In this document: piece after piece, positions 42,306 to 50,028 of the stretch
How the letters are laid out: every line of letters begins with the position of its first letter
How positions within the stretch are numbered: position 1 is the stretch's first letter
Assembly (NCBI GenBank): GCA_937921825.1
Contig: CAKZVK010000030.1
Coordinates: 1 to 56,280, forward strand
Source: an uncultured Saprospiraceae bacterium
Lineage (GTDB): Bacteria > Bacteroidota > Bacteroidia > Chitinophagales > Saprospiraceae
DNA length: 56,280 nucleotides
Direction: 5' to 3'
The notes under the pieces: model-generated
Told to the model about the DNA's origin: nothing
Database searches by the model: none
The model's input: the letters and a program-made list of their open reading frames with translations, nothing else
Program-made: the position numbers and the translations under genes

Positions 42306-43583
42306 TTATCCATTGTTATATTTTTTAAAAATGACACATGCGTTTACATCACCAAAGCCAAAACTTGCCTTAGCAACTATATCGATATCCTTGGAATAGA
42401 TAACTGTTCTAGGAATTTTACGTTCATCTATAAGGGCAGATATATCCGGATGCAAATTCTCACAATTTATATTAGGGAAGATAAAATCATTCTTTAGACC
42501 TAGTACAGCTGCGAGGCTTTCTATAGCACCAGAAGCACTTAAACAATGACCTATCATTGATTTTAGAGAATGAATGTATGGGAAATTTTTTCCTTCCCGC
42601 CCTAAAGCTGTTACCCAATTTTGAATTTCTGTAGGATCTTTTATCGTAGCTGTCAAGTGGCCATTGATGAGATCTATCTCATCTGCAAGGATGTCAGCAT
42701 TCTCCATTGCATCCTTAATACAACGTTGTACTGCGACATTATTTGCTGCTGTCATAGTGCCTCCATTTCGCTGACCACCCGAATTGACAGCGCCACCTAA
42801 GATCTCAGCATAGATAGGTGCATTTCGTGTCATAGCACTGTCTAAAGATTCCAATACTAATGCACCACTCCCACTGCCTGGCACAAATCCTGAGGCACTT
42901 GCACTCATCGGCCGAGAACCTTTAGTAGGTGATTTGTTATGCTTATAGGTCATCACTTTCATCGCATCAAAACCTCCCCATATAAAGGGTCCATGTTCGC
43001 TGCTACTACCTGCAATCATTTTTTCAGCCTTACCTGAGATGACACGATCATATGCTAAGAGAATCGCTTCTGTTCCAGTAGCACAAGCAGAGGAATTAGT
43101 TGTAACCTGATTACCCAAGCCTATAATTCCACCCAAATAGGCACTGACACCACTAGACATAGTTTGGGCCACAGAGTTACTTCCTAGTCGCTTCACCTTG
43201 CCACTATCTAGTTTGTATGTAGCTTCTCGCATTTTCTCTACTCCTGAGATTCCTGTCCCAAAGATGCAGCCACTATCCCAATGTGCCTCATCCTCAGCGT
43301 AAGAAAAACCAGCATCATGCCAGGCATCGATACCTGCCATACAGGCATATAGAATTCCTGAGCTTGTAAAATTTCGTAATTGTAGCGGCGTCAAATACTT
43401 TAATTTTAATTCTTCCGAAACGTCTGGAATGCCTCCAATACAGCAAGAGAAATTCATCTCTTCCAATTGTTTAAAATAGCGAATACCTGAGGTGCCCGCT
43501 TTTATTGATGCCTCAAATTTCTGTAGGCCTACGCCATTAGGTGCTACTACCCCAAGTCCAGTTACTACTACTCTTCTATTCAT
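42306..43583 (-). CDS. beta-ketoacyl-ACP synthase, KAS II-like
   Basis: 425 residues, thiolase fold. The catalytic triad is complete: Cys167 in TTNSSACATGTEAI, His309 in INGHLTATIKDPTE and His346 in HSLKSMIGHCLSASG, with Lys341. In FabF the first His is in NAHGT; here the residue after His is Leu, a divergence. It condenses malonyl-ACP with an acyl chain. Similar enzymes with this change occur in Bacteroidota lipid and polyene clusters. It is likely dedicated to the chain made for the type III PKS in this operon, not to membrane fatty acid synthesis. Confidence 0.9.
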   Translation of the reverse strand: MNRRVVVTGLGVVAPNGVGLQKFEASIKAGTSGIRYFKQLEEMNFSCCIGGIPDVSEELKLKYLTPLQLRNFTSSGILYACMAGIDAWHDAGFSYAEDEAHWDSGCIFGTGISGVEKMREATYKLDSGKVKRLGSNSVAQTMSSGVSAYLGGIIGLGNQVTTNSSACATGTEAILLAYDRVISGKAEKMIAGSSSEHGPFIWGGFDAMKVMTYKHNKSPTKGSRPMSASASGFVPGSGSGALVLESLDSAMTRNAPIYAEILGGAVNSGGQRNGGTMTAANNVAVQRCIKDAMENADILADEIDLINGHLTATIKDPTEIQNWVTALGREGKNFPYIHSLKSMIGHCLSASGAIESLAAVLGLKNDFIFPNINCENLHPDISALIDERKIPRTVIYSKDIDIVAKASFGFGDVNACVIFKKYNNG

Positions 43584-43605
43584 CTACAAGAATTTTATCA
43601 AAGTA

Positions 43606-44058
43606 TTATAACGACGAATTACTGATTACCATTCCTGCTATCTTGCCTTTGCATACCAATGCATCATCTGCATTTCTTAACTCTACCTCGCATTTCAATT
43701 TTCCAAAGCGGAAGTATTCTTTGCTAGAAATAACCTTCACTTCTTCGCCAGGAAATACGGGCAGAAAAAAATTAATCTCATTAGAAACCATAACCATTTC
43801 GGGTAACTTGGCTTGCTCCTCTATCCTATTCGCCATTAAGTGAATTCCTAGGCAGACCAAACCAATCTGGGCCATAGTCTCAGTTAATATAACACCAGGT
43901 GTAACAGGATTATCAATAAAGTGTCCTTTATAAAAAAAAGAGCTCTCCGGATAAGTGTAAGTGCCTATCGCCCCATTTTCGTCTATATGCTCTAGGTGAT
44001 CTACAAATAAAAAGGGTTCTGAGTAGGGAAGTAAAGAAATTATCTTTTCATGTGTCAT
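43606..44058 (-). CDS. FabZ-like beta-hydroxyacyl-ACP dehydratase
   Basis: 150 residues of hot-dog fold. The central motif is GHFIDNPVTPGVILTETMAQ with catalytic His46 and Glu60, matching FabZ (GHFPxxPVxPGV...EAMAQ). It removes water from beta-hydroxyacyl-ACP to give the trans-2-enoyl form. It lies between the ketosynthase and the enoyl reductase in the operon, giving a near-complete reduction cycle once a ketoreductase acts. Length fits FabZ, not the longer FabA. Confidence 0.9.
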   Translation of the reverse strand: MTHEKIISLLPYSEPFLFVDHLEHIDENGAIGTYTYPESSFFYKGHFIDNPVTPGVILTETMAQIGLVCLGIHLMANRIEEQAKLPEMVMVSNEINFFLPVFPGEEVKVISSKEYFRFGKLKCEVELRNADDALVCKGKIAGMVISNSSL

Positions 44059-44091
44059 ATAGCTTCCTTTAGTAATCTCAAATAGTAAAAA

Positions 44092-44892
44092 TTATCTGAT
44101 ATGCTCTCCTCCATCCACAGGAATAACTGCTCCATTAATCCAGTATGCTTCTTTACTACATAGCAAACCGACAACATTGGCAATATCCTCTGGTGTCGTC
44201 AGTCTATTTGAAGGATTTCGTAATAGGCTATGTTTTTTGAGATCATCACTCTTAGGTATCATCCTGAAAGAGGCCGTATCTGTTATACCCGCCTGAATAC
44301 AATTGGCACGTAAGCCATAGGGTGCAAACTCCAAGGCAATGTTTCGTGTAATAGCTTCCAAGGCAGCCTTAGCAGCAGACACTGCTGCATAGTTTTCCCA
44401 GGCCTTCCTATTACCTTCACTCGTAAAACTTATAATTCTTGTATCCTCGGCAAATAGTTGTTCACTAAATAGATCTTGCACCCAACTGTAGAGCGATATA
44501 GACATAGCTTCTATAGTGAGATGGAAATCGTCAGCTTTCAGTGTACGGCTATCTTCAGCAACCATCGGCTTCAGATTACCTTTGGCAATGCTATGTAGCA
44601 GTACTTTCACCTTTCCTTCTGAATCAAAATTTTGCTTTAGATTCTCTATGACTTCCTTTCTCTTCTCTTGCTTTAGAGCATCTATATTATAGGACAAGAA
44701 TTTAACTCCTAGTCCTTTGATTTTGTCATACTCTTCTTCGATATGAGCAAGCAGGGATTTTCGATCTCGGTGGAGGATACAGATATTCAAGCCTAATTCA
44801 GCAAGTCTCTTAGCAGATGCAAGTCCCAGTCCAGAAGAACCGCCTAGGATAAGAGCCCAATATTTTTTGTCTTGAAATTCGTTTGTCATCAT
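44092..44892 (-). CDS. SDR-family reductase, FabL/FabI-like enoyl-ACP reductase
   Basis: 266 residues. The nucleotide-binding motif GGSSGLGLA is at 17-25. The active site is Tyr168-x6-Lys175 in ENYAAVSAAKAALEAITRN. The Y-x6-K spacing is that of enoyl reductases FabI/FabL and not the Y-x3-K of FabG; the ENY...SKAALEA block is FabL-like. It would reduce enoyl-ACP with NAD(P)H in the operon's acyl assembly. FabG-type activity is not excluded, because no ketoreductase gene is present otherwise. Start could also be ATG 44889. Confidence 0.82.
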   Translation of the reverse strand: MMTNEFQDKKYWALILGGSSGLGLASAKRLAELGLNICILHRDRKSLLAHIEEEYDKIKGLGVKFLSYNIDALKQEKRKEVIENLKQNFDSEGKVKVLLHSIAKGNLKPMVAEDSRTLKADDFHLTIEAMSISLYSWVQDLFSEQLFAEDTRIISFTSEGNRKAWENYAAVSAAKAALEAITRNIALEFAPYGLRANCIQAGITDTASFRMIPKSDDLKKHSLLRNPSNRLTTPEDIANVVGLLCSKEAYWINGAVIPVDGGEHIR

Positions 44893-44902
44893 AGTTAATC
44901 TA

Positions 44903-45952
44903 TCACCATTCTAATAAAATCTTCTGAGCAGAAAAGCCTGGCCCAAAACTTAACATCAGCCCTTTTTCTCCTTTGGGAAGGTCTTTATCCATAAAACGTT
45001 CCAAGACATACAGAATAGTAGCACTAGACATATTACCATAACTACGCAAGACCTCTTTGGTATCGTCAATGTTTTTTCCCAATGCACCAAATATACTTTC
45101 AATAGTATGCACTATTTTCTTTCCGCCTGGGTGGAACACTAAATGGTCAATCTCTTCTATAGTCGTATTTGATTTTTCTAGAAAGGGGTAGATTATTCTC
45201 GGGAAATGCTCAGCTATTGTTTCTGGGACACTAGGGTCTAGAACCATATGCAGGCCTGTATTCTTCAGCGCAAATCCCATCATATGCGTCGCATCAAAGA
45301 AATGATACATGGCTTCATTTTTTACTACTGGGCCTTCATCTTGTGTAGAAGATGACAATAGAACACAAGCAGATCCATCTCCAAAAATGGCTGAGCTCAC
45401 GATATTTACCATCGAGAAATCCTCACGTTGAAAAGTTGCCATCGGGGATTCGATGGCGATAACAGCTGCTCGTTTTCCTGGGTTAGCCTGGAGGAAGTTC
45501 TTAGCATAGATCACTCCAGATACGCCAGCCGCACAACCCATTTTTGTGACAGGTAGACGGACTACATCTTGGCGGAGGCCTATACTGTTGATCAGGTAAG
45601 CATCCACTGAAGGTATCATAAATCCTGTACAGCTGACAGTAACGATATAGTCTAGATCTTTTGCTGACCAGTTAGCTTTCTCTAGAGCCTTGCGTAATGC
45701 CCCTTCAGCCAGCGGCAAAGTTCCCTGGATATACAGATTGTTCTTCTCCTCGAAACTTCTATGGATGAACATTTCGTCGGCATCCAAAATGGAATATCGT
45801 TTGTCTATACCAGCGTTACCCATAATTTTCACAGCTTTTCTCTGTAGCCGTTCATCTTGATCACTCATCCATTCTTTGACATACGGAATTATTTCTTCAG
45901 TAGTCCGAGAATAGGGAGGTAGCTGTGTAGCAACTGCTTTTATCTTTACCAT
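44903..45952 (-). CDS. type III polyketide synthase
   Basis: 349 residues, the chalcone/stilbene-synthase fold. The catalytic triad is complete: Cys140 in KMGCAAGVSG, His274 in LVFHPGGKKI and Asn307 in SYGNMSSAT. The family extends a starter CoA or acyl-ACP with malonyl units and cyclises it to resorcinol, pyrone or phloroglucinol products. It is flanked by a methyltransferase and an FAD oxidoreductase on one side and by acyl-chain genes on the other, so a long-chain starter is expected. The nearest described plan is Streptomyces srsABC and Azotobacter arsABCD, both making phenolic lipids. Confidence 0.93.
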   Translation of the reverse strand: MVKIKAVATQLPPYSRTTEEIIPYVKEWMSDQDERLQRKAVKIMGNAGIDKRYSILDADEMFIHRSFEEKNNLYIQGTLPLAEGALRKALEKANWSAKDLDYIVTVSCTGFMIPSVDAYLINSIGLRQDVVRLPVTKMGCAAGVSGVIYAKNFLQANPGKRAAVIAIESPMATFQREDFSMVNIVSSAIFGDGSACVLLSSSTQDEGPVVKNEAMYHFFDATHMMGFALKNTGLHMVLDPSVPETIAEHFPRIIYPFLEKSNTTIEEIDHLVFHPGGKKIVHTIESIFGALGKNIDDTKEVLRSYGNMSSATILYVLERFMDKDLPKGEKGLMLSFGPGFSAQKILLEW

Positions 45953-45967
45953 AGTTCTAGTTTCACT

Positions 45968-46681
45968 TTAGTTCGTGCATCTAATTATCCATTGGTAACG
46001 AAATGCCCACTTCCAATTAATTTCACTATTTGTTATTCCTAATTGTCTCACAAAATATTGAAGTTCTGATTTTTGAAATCCACGTTGTATTGACGTAATA
46101 CCATCTGTTCTTACCATTGGATTAGAAATAAGAATGCATACCAACTTAAATAAAACTATCGCCAACCGACTCCTATGAAGGTCATTGATCACTATCCCCG
46201 TAGAAGCTTTTGAGGTAATTTCAGTTAGACTATCACGAATTTCTCTATCCGTAAAATGATGAAAAAACAATGTCGACAAAATAATATCGTAATTCAGGTT
46301 GCTGAAAGCAGTAGAAGGAATTGTTTCGTGCATGTACCTTATTTCTGGATAACTAGTTGACAGTTTTTGCGCATAAGTGACGGTAAATTTATTTGCATCT
46401 ATTCCTATGAGTTTCACTTTTCTTCTTTCCTTCCTTGCGAGGTCTGCAACCAATCTTAGCATATCTCCATTTCCACATCCCAAATCGACGATGGTGATTT
46501 CGTCCTCCCTTGGGCTATGTTTCCATAATTTAGCTAAGCCATTCAGGGTTATGTGGTTACCACCTAACCACTTATTGATAGAAGCTATCTTGTCTAATGT
46601 TCGCTCTAGTAGCTCTCCCTCCATATCGAAATCATCCATGATTTCTTCTTCGGTGCTTCTATATTTTAGATTTCCAAACAT
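45968..46681 (-). CDS. class I SAM-dependent methyltransferase
   Basis: 237 residues with SAM motif I IVDLGCGNGDML at about residue 74 and LIGIDANKFTV as motif II. A later block, DIILSTLFFHHF, is typical of class I enzymes acting on small molecules. A hydrophobic stretch at 170-185 could help contact a lipid substrate. It precedes the type III PKS by 15 bases and is likely to O- or C-methylate the polyketide product. In the Streptomyces srs operon the corresponding step uses a different methyltransferase class. Confidence 0.85.
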   Translation of the reverse strand: MFGNLKYRSTEEEIMDDFDMEGELLERTLDKIASINKWLGGNHITLNGLAKLWKHSPREDEITIVDLGCGNGDMLRLVADLARKERRKVKLIGIDANKFTVTYAQKLSTSYPEIRYMHETIPSTAFSNLNYDIILSTLFFHHFTDREIRDSLTEITSKASTGIVINDLHRSRLAIVLFKLVCILISNPMVRTDGITSIQRGFQKSELQYFVRQLGITNSEINWKWAFRYQWIIRCTN

Positions 46682-46684
46682 GGG

Positions 46685-47803
46685 CTATACACTTACTTTT
46701 GTGCCATGGGTCTGCTTGATAATAAGAGGTAAAGCAAAAGGAAAAAGGCGTAAAGCACCTAGGCCTCTATCTAGCATATTTTGATTTGAAAAAAAGCGAT
46801 TTATAAATCGTCCTGCCCATAGTCGTTTCTGAAAAGTTTTATTCCACTCATTAGCATAAGCTGATTCTAGCACTTCTCGTTTCTGCTTTCCACTATTTAA
46901 GTAATCTATCAGGAGGGTGGAAAGAATCTTGGCACTCTGTATCGCCATACCCATACCATTACCACATAAGGGGTGCACCATTCCAGCTGAGTCACCACTC
47001 ATGAGAATATGGTCAGCGACAATTTCTTTCTCAGAAAATGAGATCTGACTAATTGTGAGTGGCTTAGCAAAAATTGGTTCTATTCTAGAAAAAAGTGCTT
47101 TCAAGTGTGGATTCTTACAAAGCACTTCTTGTCGAAATATCTCAATATTGCCATAGCGTTTGAATACGTTAGCATCGGCTAGATAGCAAATGTTTAGTAC
47201 CTCATTCTCTACCTTTGAAACACCACAGTACCCTCCTTCAAAATTATGGAGAGCCACAAGATCTTTCTGGAAGTCTCCAAGGTAATGACATTTTACTGCT
47301 AAGAATGGGGATTTATTTTTTACAAAATTCCTATCAAGTTTAAAGTCTAGTTTTGAACGTTTGCCAAAGGCCCCTATCGCAAATTTTGAAAAATACTCAT
47401 TCCCCTCGTTAGTAACTACCTTGAATCTGTCATCAATAAAATGAACATTTTCAACTATTGCTTTTTTTATAATACAACCATTAGATAGCGCTTTGTGGTA
47501 AAGTAGATTATCCAATGCATACCTACTCAATCCAAAACCACCGAGCGGTAACCTCGTGCTTATTATTTTGCCTTTTTGTGTACTCAATAAAAATTTGTCA
47601 ATAGATACTGCACCAAAGACGAATGGGTTGATCTCTAGATATTCAAGATAGGGCAAGATCTCATTTGAGATATACTCTCCACAAACTTTATGCTGAGGGT
47701 AATTGTTTTTTTCTAAAAGTAAGACCTTCAATCCGGACTGCGACAGATGAACTGCATTTGCCAATCCTGCTAAGCCTCCACCAATAATTACTACATCATA
47801 CAT
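46685..47803 (-). CDS. FAD-dependent oxidoreductase, geranylgeranyl-reductase/hydroxylase type
   Basis: 372 residues from ATG 47803. The Rossmann motif is MYDVVIIGGGLAGLANAVHL, and MSGDSAGMVHPLCGNGMGMA is the second FAD block shared with geranylgeranyl reductases and aromatic hydroxylases. It may hydroxylate or reduce the polyketide or its alkyl tail. The family does not let these be told apart. The start at 47821 would add six residues overlapping YceI and is rejected. One base separates the YceI stop and this start. In srsC of Streptomyces a flavoprotein does the equivalent oxidation to a quinone. Confidence 0.85.
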   Translation of the reverse strand: MYDVVIIGGGLAGLANAVHLSQSGLKVLLLEKNNYPQHKVCGEYISNEILPYLEYLEINPFVFGAVSIDKFLLSTQKGKIISTRLPLGGFGLSRYALDNLLYHKALSNGCIIKKAIVENVHFIDDRFKVVTNEGNEYFSKFAIGAFGKRSKLDFKLDRNFVKNKSPFLAVKCHYLGDFQKDLVALHNFEGGYCGVSKVENEVLNICYLADANVFKRYGNIEIFRQEVLCKNPHLKALFSRIEPIFAKPLTISQISFSEKEIVADHILMSGDSAGMVHPLCGNGMGMAIQSAKILSTLLIDYLNSGKQKREVLESAYANEWNKTFQKRLWAGRFINRFFSNQNMLDRGLGALRLFPFALPLIIKQTHGTKVSV

Positions 47804-47804
47804 C

Positions 47805-48347
47805 CTAGTTGAAATTACCAAGATATGTAATCGAAACTTTTACATTCTTGCTTAAGATCCAACTTGATTCTCCTACATTAAAATCTAAGCGATTTACTTC
47901 AAAGGAGCCTTTAACTCTTATTTGATTTGGTAGTTCTTCTATTGTAAATGGAAATGTGATTTTCTTTGTTGTGCCCTTAATTGATAGCTCTCCATAGAAT
48001 TCATAACGATTACTCTCAAGCTTTGTAATTTTGCTAGAGGCTAATCTCAATTCTGTAAACTTCTCAGAATCAAAGTATTTAGCTTTTTGTAAACTTTTGT
48101 CTCGCTTTTTATTGCCTGTATTTATAGACTGTATTTTTGCTGTTCCAGAAAAATAACTGTTATCTAAGTCATTTTTTTCAAAATTGGCAGATAGCGTAAA
48201 TTCAGAGAATGAGCCATCTACATTCCTACCTAGATTCTGTATCTGGAAAGCTATAGTGGTTCCTGTTGCTTCGGTATTTAAATTCTGTGAAAAGCTCGTT
48301 ATGGTACCCCAGCAAATAAAAAATATAGTTAAGACTAAAATCTTCAT
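47805..48347 (-). CDS. YceI-family exported lipid-binding protein
   Basis: 180 residues with a signal peptide ending near TSFSQ. The lipocalin-like YceI barrel shows the pattern FEKNDLDNSYFSGTAKIQS, FYGELSIKGTTKKITFPF and a final strand before NVKVSITYLGNFN. YceI proteins bind long isoprenoid or amphipathic molecules in the periplasm. As the first gene of the operon it would carry the lipid product or precursor outside the inner membrane. No other role is indicated by its neighbours. Confidence 0.85.
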   Translation of the reverse strand: MKILVLTIFFICWGTITSFSQNLNTEATGTTIAFQIQNLGRNVDGSFSEFTLSANFEKNDLDNSYFSGTAKIQSINTGNKKRDKSLQKAKYFDSEKFTELRLASSKITKLESNRYEFYGELSIKGTTKKITFPFTIEELPNQIRVKGSFEVNRLDFNVGESSWILSKNVKVSITYLGNFN

Positions 48348-48950
48348 ATTGGTATAATTTAGAATTGAATTTTGGTTTGCTTTGAGCTTACAAGCACATT
48401 ACTAAAACTCTGGTGGGAAAGATAGCTAAGAATTCTTCCTTACAAAGAACATTCAATTGATTTTGTCTTTTGTGCTTGTTTGCGTACCAAAGGTGAAATA
48501 GAATAAGAGATTCCTTATTGTACATACTGCCCTAGGAAGGGTACTTATTTCCTTACTGAGTGCTATACTATGATTCACATAGAGAATTAAACAGTAATAA
48601 CTCAAGCGACTACACGAATGCTTACATTCTAGCTAAGCTCAATAATCTATCCTTATAACTAAAGATAGGAGGTTATTCTCTAGGAGATGCTCTATCACTC
48701 TCTAAATATGTGTAACCTAAACCTTACAGTACTTTTTACACATAGTCTATATAGTGCTTGCTATCCAAACAGACTGAATTATTCTACCCTACTCTATTAT
48801 AAATAAACAAATACTGGGCAGATAAAATCAGAATAGGAACAATTTACAATTCTAAAGGAACTCCTAACTGTAAATCAACCCTCATTGCGTCCCATCTTTG
48901 TATTGTCAACAAAAGAGAAATATTTCTCACCAACAAATAAAAATTATATC
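48348..48950 (+). other. intergenic region between the PKS operon and the AhpD-like gene
   Basis: 603 bases between divergent transcripts. CATCTTTG at 48893-48900 is one mismatch from the -7 consensus and may serve the AhpD-like gene. No exact minus-strand -7 element was found for the PKS operon; CACCTTTG at 48493-48500 region is one mismatch away. No gene, RNA or strong hairpin was recognised. Confidence 0.4.
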
Positions 48951-49499
48951 ATGACAAAATTTAATGTTCCTACAAGAAATGAAGTAAGTGTTAATAATCA
49001 ACAGATCTTCGACAACTTAGAAAAAGCAGTTGGCTTTGTTCCTAACATTTATGCAACAATGGCTAGTAGTGAAAATGCCCTGAAAAATTTCCTAGATTTC
49101 GCTAATTCTAAGTCTTCACTCAAGATAAAAGAAAAAGAGGTTATCAATTTAGCCGTCAGCGAACTAAATCAATGCCAATATTGTCTCTCTGCACATACTG
49201 CTATCGCTGGTATGAATGGCTTTACACCAGAACAGATTATTGAACTTAGACTAGGTACGGCCTCTTTTGATTCTAAACTAAATGCTTTGGCTAGGCTATC
49301 TAGAAACATTGTAGAAAACAGAGGAGCTACGAGCCCAGAAGTTGTAAGTAACTTTTTTGCTGCAGGATGGACAAAAGAAAATCTGATTGATGCCATTAAC
49401 CAAGTGGGTGAAATTACTATAACTAATTACCTCCACAGAACAACAGAAGTACCTGTAGATTTTCCTACTGCCCAAAGTCTTGAACTTGCACTCGCTTAA
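48951..49499 (+). CDS. AhpD-like / carboxymuconolactone decarboxylase-family protein
   Basis: 182 residues from ATG 48951. The signature is ELNQCQYCLSAH, with the redox pair Cys75 and Cys78 and the proton relay His82, as in AhpD and peroxidase-related proteins. Family members reduce peroxides through a thiol cycle or handle carboxymuconolactone; the CxxC-H form favours the former. An upstream in-frame start at 48885 would add 22 residues that cross the likely promoter and is rejected. The membrane protein at 49524 begins 24 bases after the stop, so they may share a transcript. Confidence 0.88.
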   Translation: MTKFNVPTRNEVSVNNQQIFDNLEKAVGFVPNIYATMASSENALKNFLDFANSKSSLKIKEKEVINLAVSELNQCQYCLSAHTAIAGMNGFTPEQIIELRLGTASFDSKLNALARLSRNIVENRGATSPEVVSNFFAAGWTKENLIDAINQVGEITITNYLHRTTEVPVDFPTAQSLELALA

Positions 49500-49523
49500 T
49501 AATAAACCACAAAACTTAAAATC

Positions 49524-49892
49524 ATGAAATTCGTAACACAGAAAATACATGCGATGATAGATTATCCCGTCGCAATAGCACTTATCACTCTACCATTTTT
49601 ACTGGGTCTAGGACAGTCTAATGCCATAGCACTATACGCCTCAGTTATAACAGGAGTTGCAGCCTTACTACTGACACTTATGACTAATCATCAGACAGGA
49701 GTTCTAAAGCTCATAAGCTACAAACTACATTTGGCTGTGGATTCAGCTGTAGGAGTCGCCTTTGTATTGATCCCTTTTATACTACACTTTAGCGGCTTAG
49801 ACTTTGTATACTACCTAGTTAACGGTTTAGCAGTGCTTCTAGTAGTAGGATTACATAAAGAAGAAGCAAGAAGTAAGTACTCATTTGCATAG
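49524..49892 (+). CDS. four-helix small membrane protein
   Basis: 122 residues: four hydrophobic helices, the first preceded by MKFVTQKIHAMIDYP and the others connected by short loops containing two histidines (NHQTG and YKLHLAVD). There is no known enzyme motif. It resembles small SPW-type membrane proteins but is not assigned. It is 24 bases from the AhpD-like gene and is followed by a clear terminator, so the pair may be a small stress-response unit. Confidence 0.75.
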   Translation: MKFVTQKIHAMIDYPVAIALITLPFLLGLGQSNAIALYASVITGVAALLLTLMTNHQTGVLKLISYKLHLAVDSAVGVAFVLIPFILHFSGLDFVYYLVNGLAVLLVVGLHKEEARSKYSFA

Positions 49893-49946
49893 TACCAATC
49901 GCAAACCGATCATAACTATCAATACTTAGAAATGATAATAACTAAT

Positions 49947-49986
49947 AAAAGTAGATCCGTCGACTATTATGATGGATCTACTTTTT
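49947..49986 (+). terminator. terminator after the four-helix membrane protein
   Basis: AAAAGTAGATCC pairs with GGATCTACTTTT (11-12 bp stem, 15-base loop) and is followed by T residues. It also can end minus-strand transcription. Confidence 0.82.
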
Positions 49987-50028
49987 ACTTAATGATCTCT
50001 CAGTACTAATACTTCTTACTCTGACAAA

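Larger units (their letters stand above)
39205..48347 (-). other. type III PKS / type II FAS biosynthetic operon
   Basis: Ten minus-strand genes run from 48347 to 39205 with gaps of at most about 35 bases. Several are joined by 4-base overlaps. Transcription order: yceI, FAD oxidoreductase, SAM methyltransferase, type III PKS, FabL-like reductase, FabZ-like dehydratase, ketosynthase, ACP, PPTase, MMPL transporter. There is no ketoreductase and no acyltransferase in it; primary FabG and FabD may supply those. I infer a lipid-tailed polyketide as product. The end faces the terminator at 39075-39116. Confidence 0.75.

Noticed and set aside
39205-48347. Flexirubin or aryl-polyene cluster
   Set aside because: DarA/DarB-type genes, ammonia lyase and the multiple ketosynthases of aryl-polyene clusters are absent; the core enzyme is a type III PKS.
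48348-48950. Hidden small gene or RNA in the gap before the AhpD-like gene
   Set aside because: All frames are interrupted and no conserved RNA fold, repeat or tRNA feature is visible.
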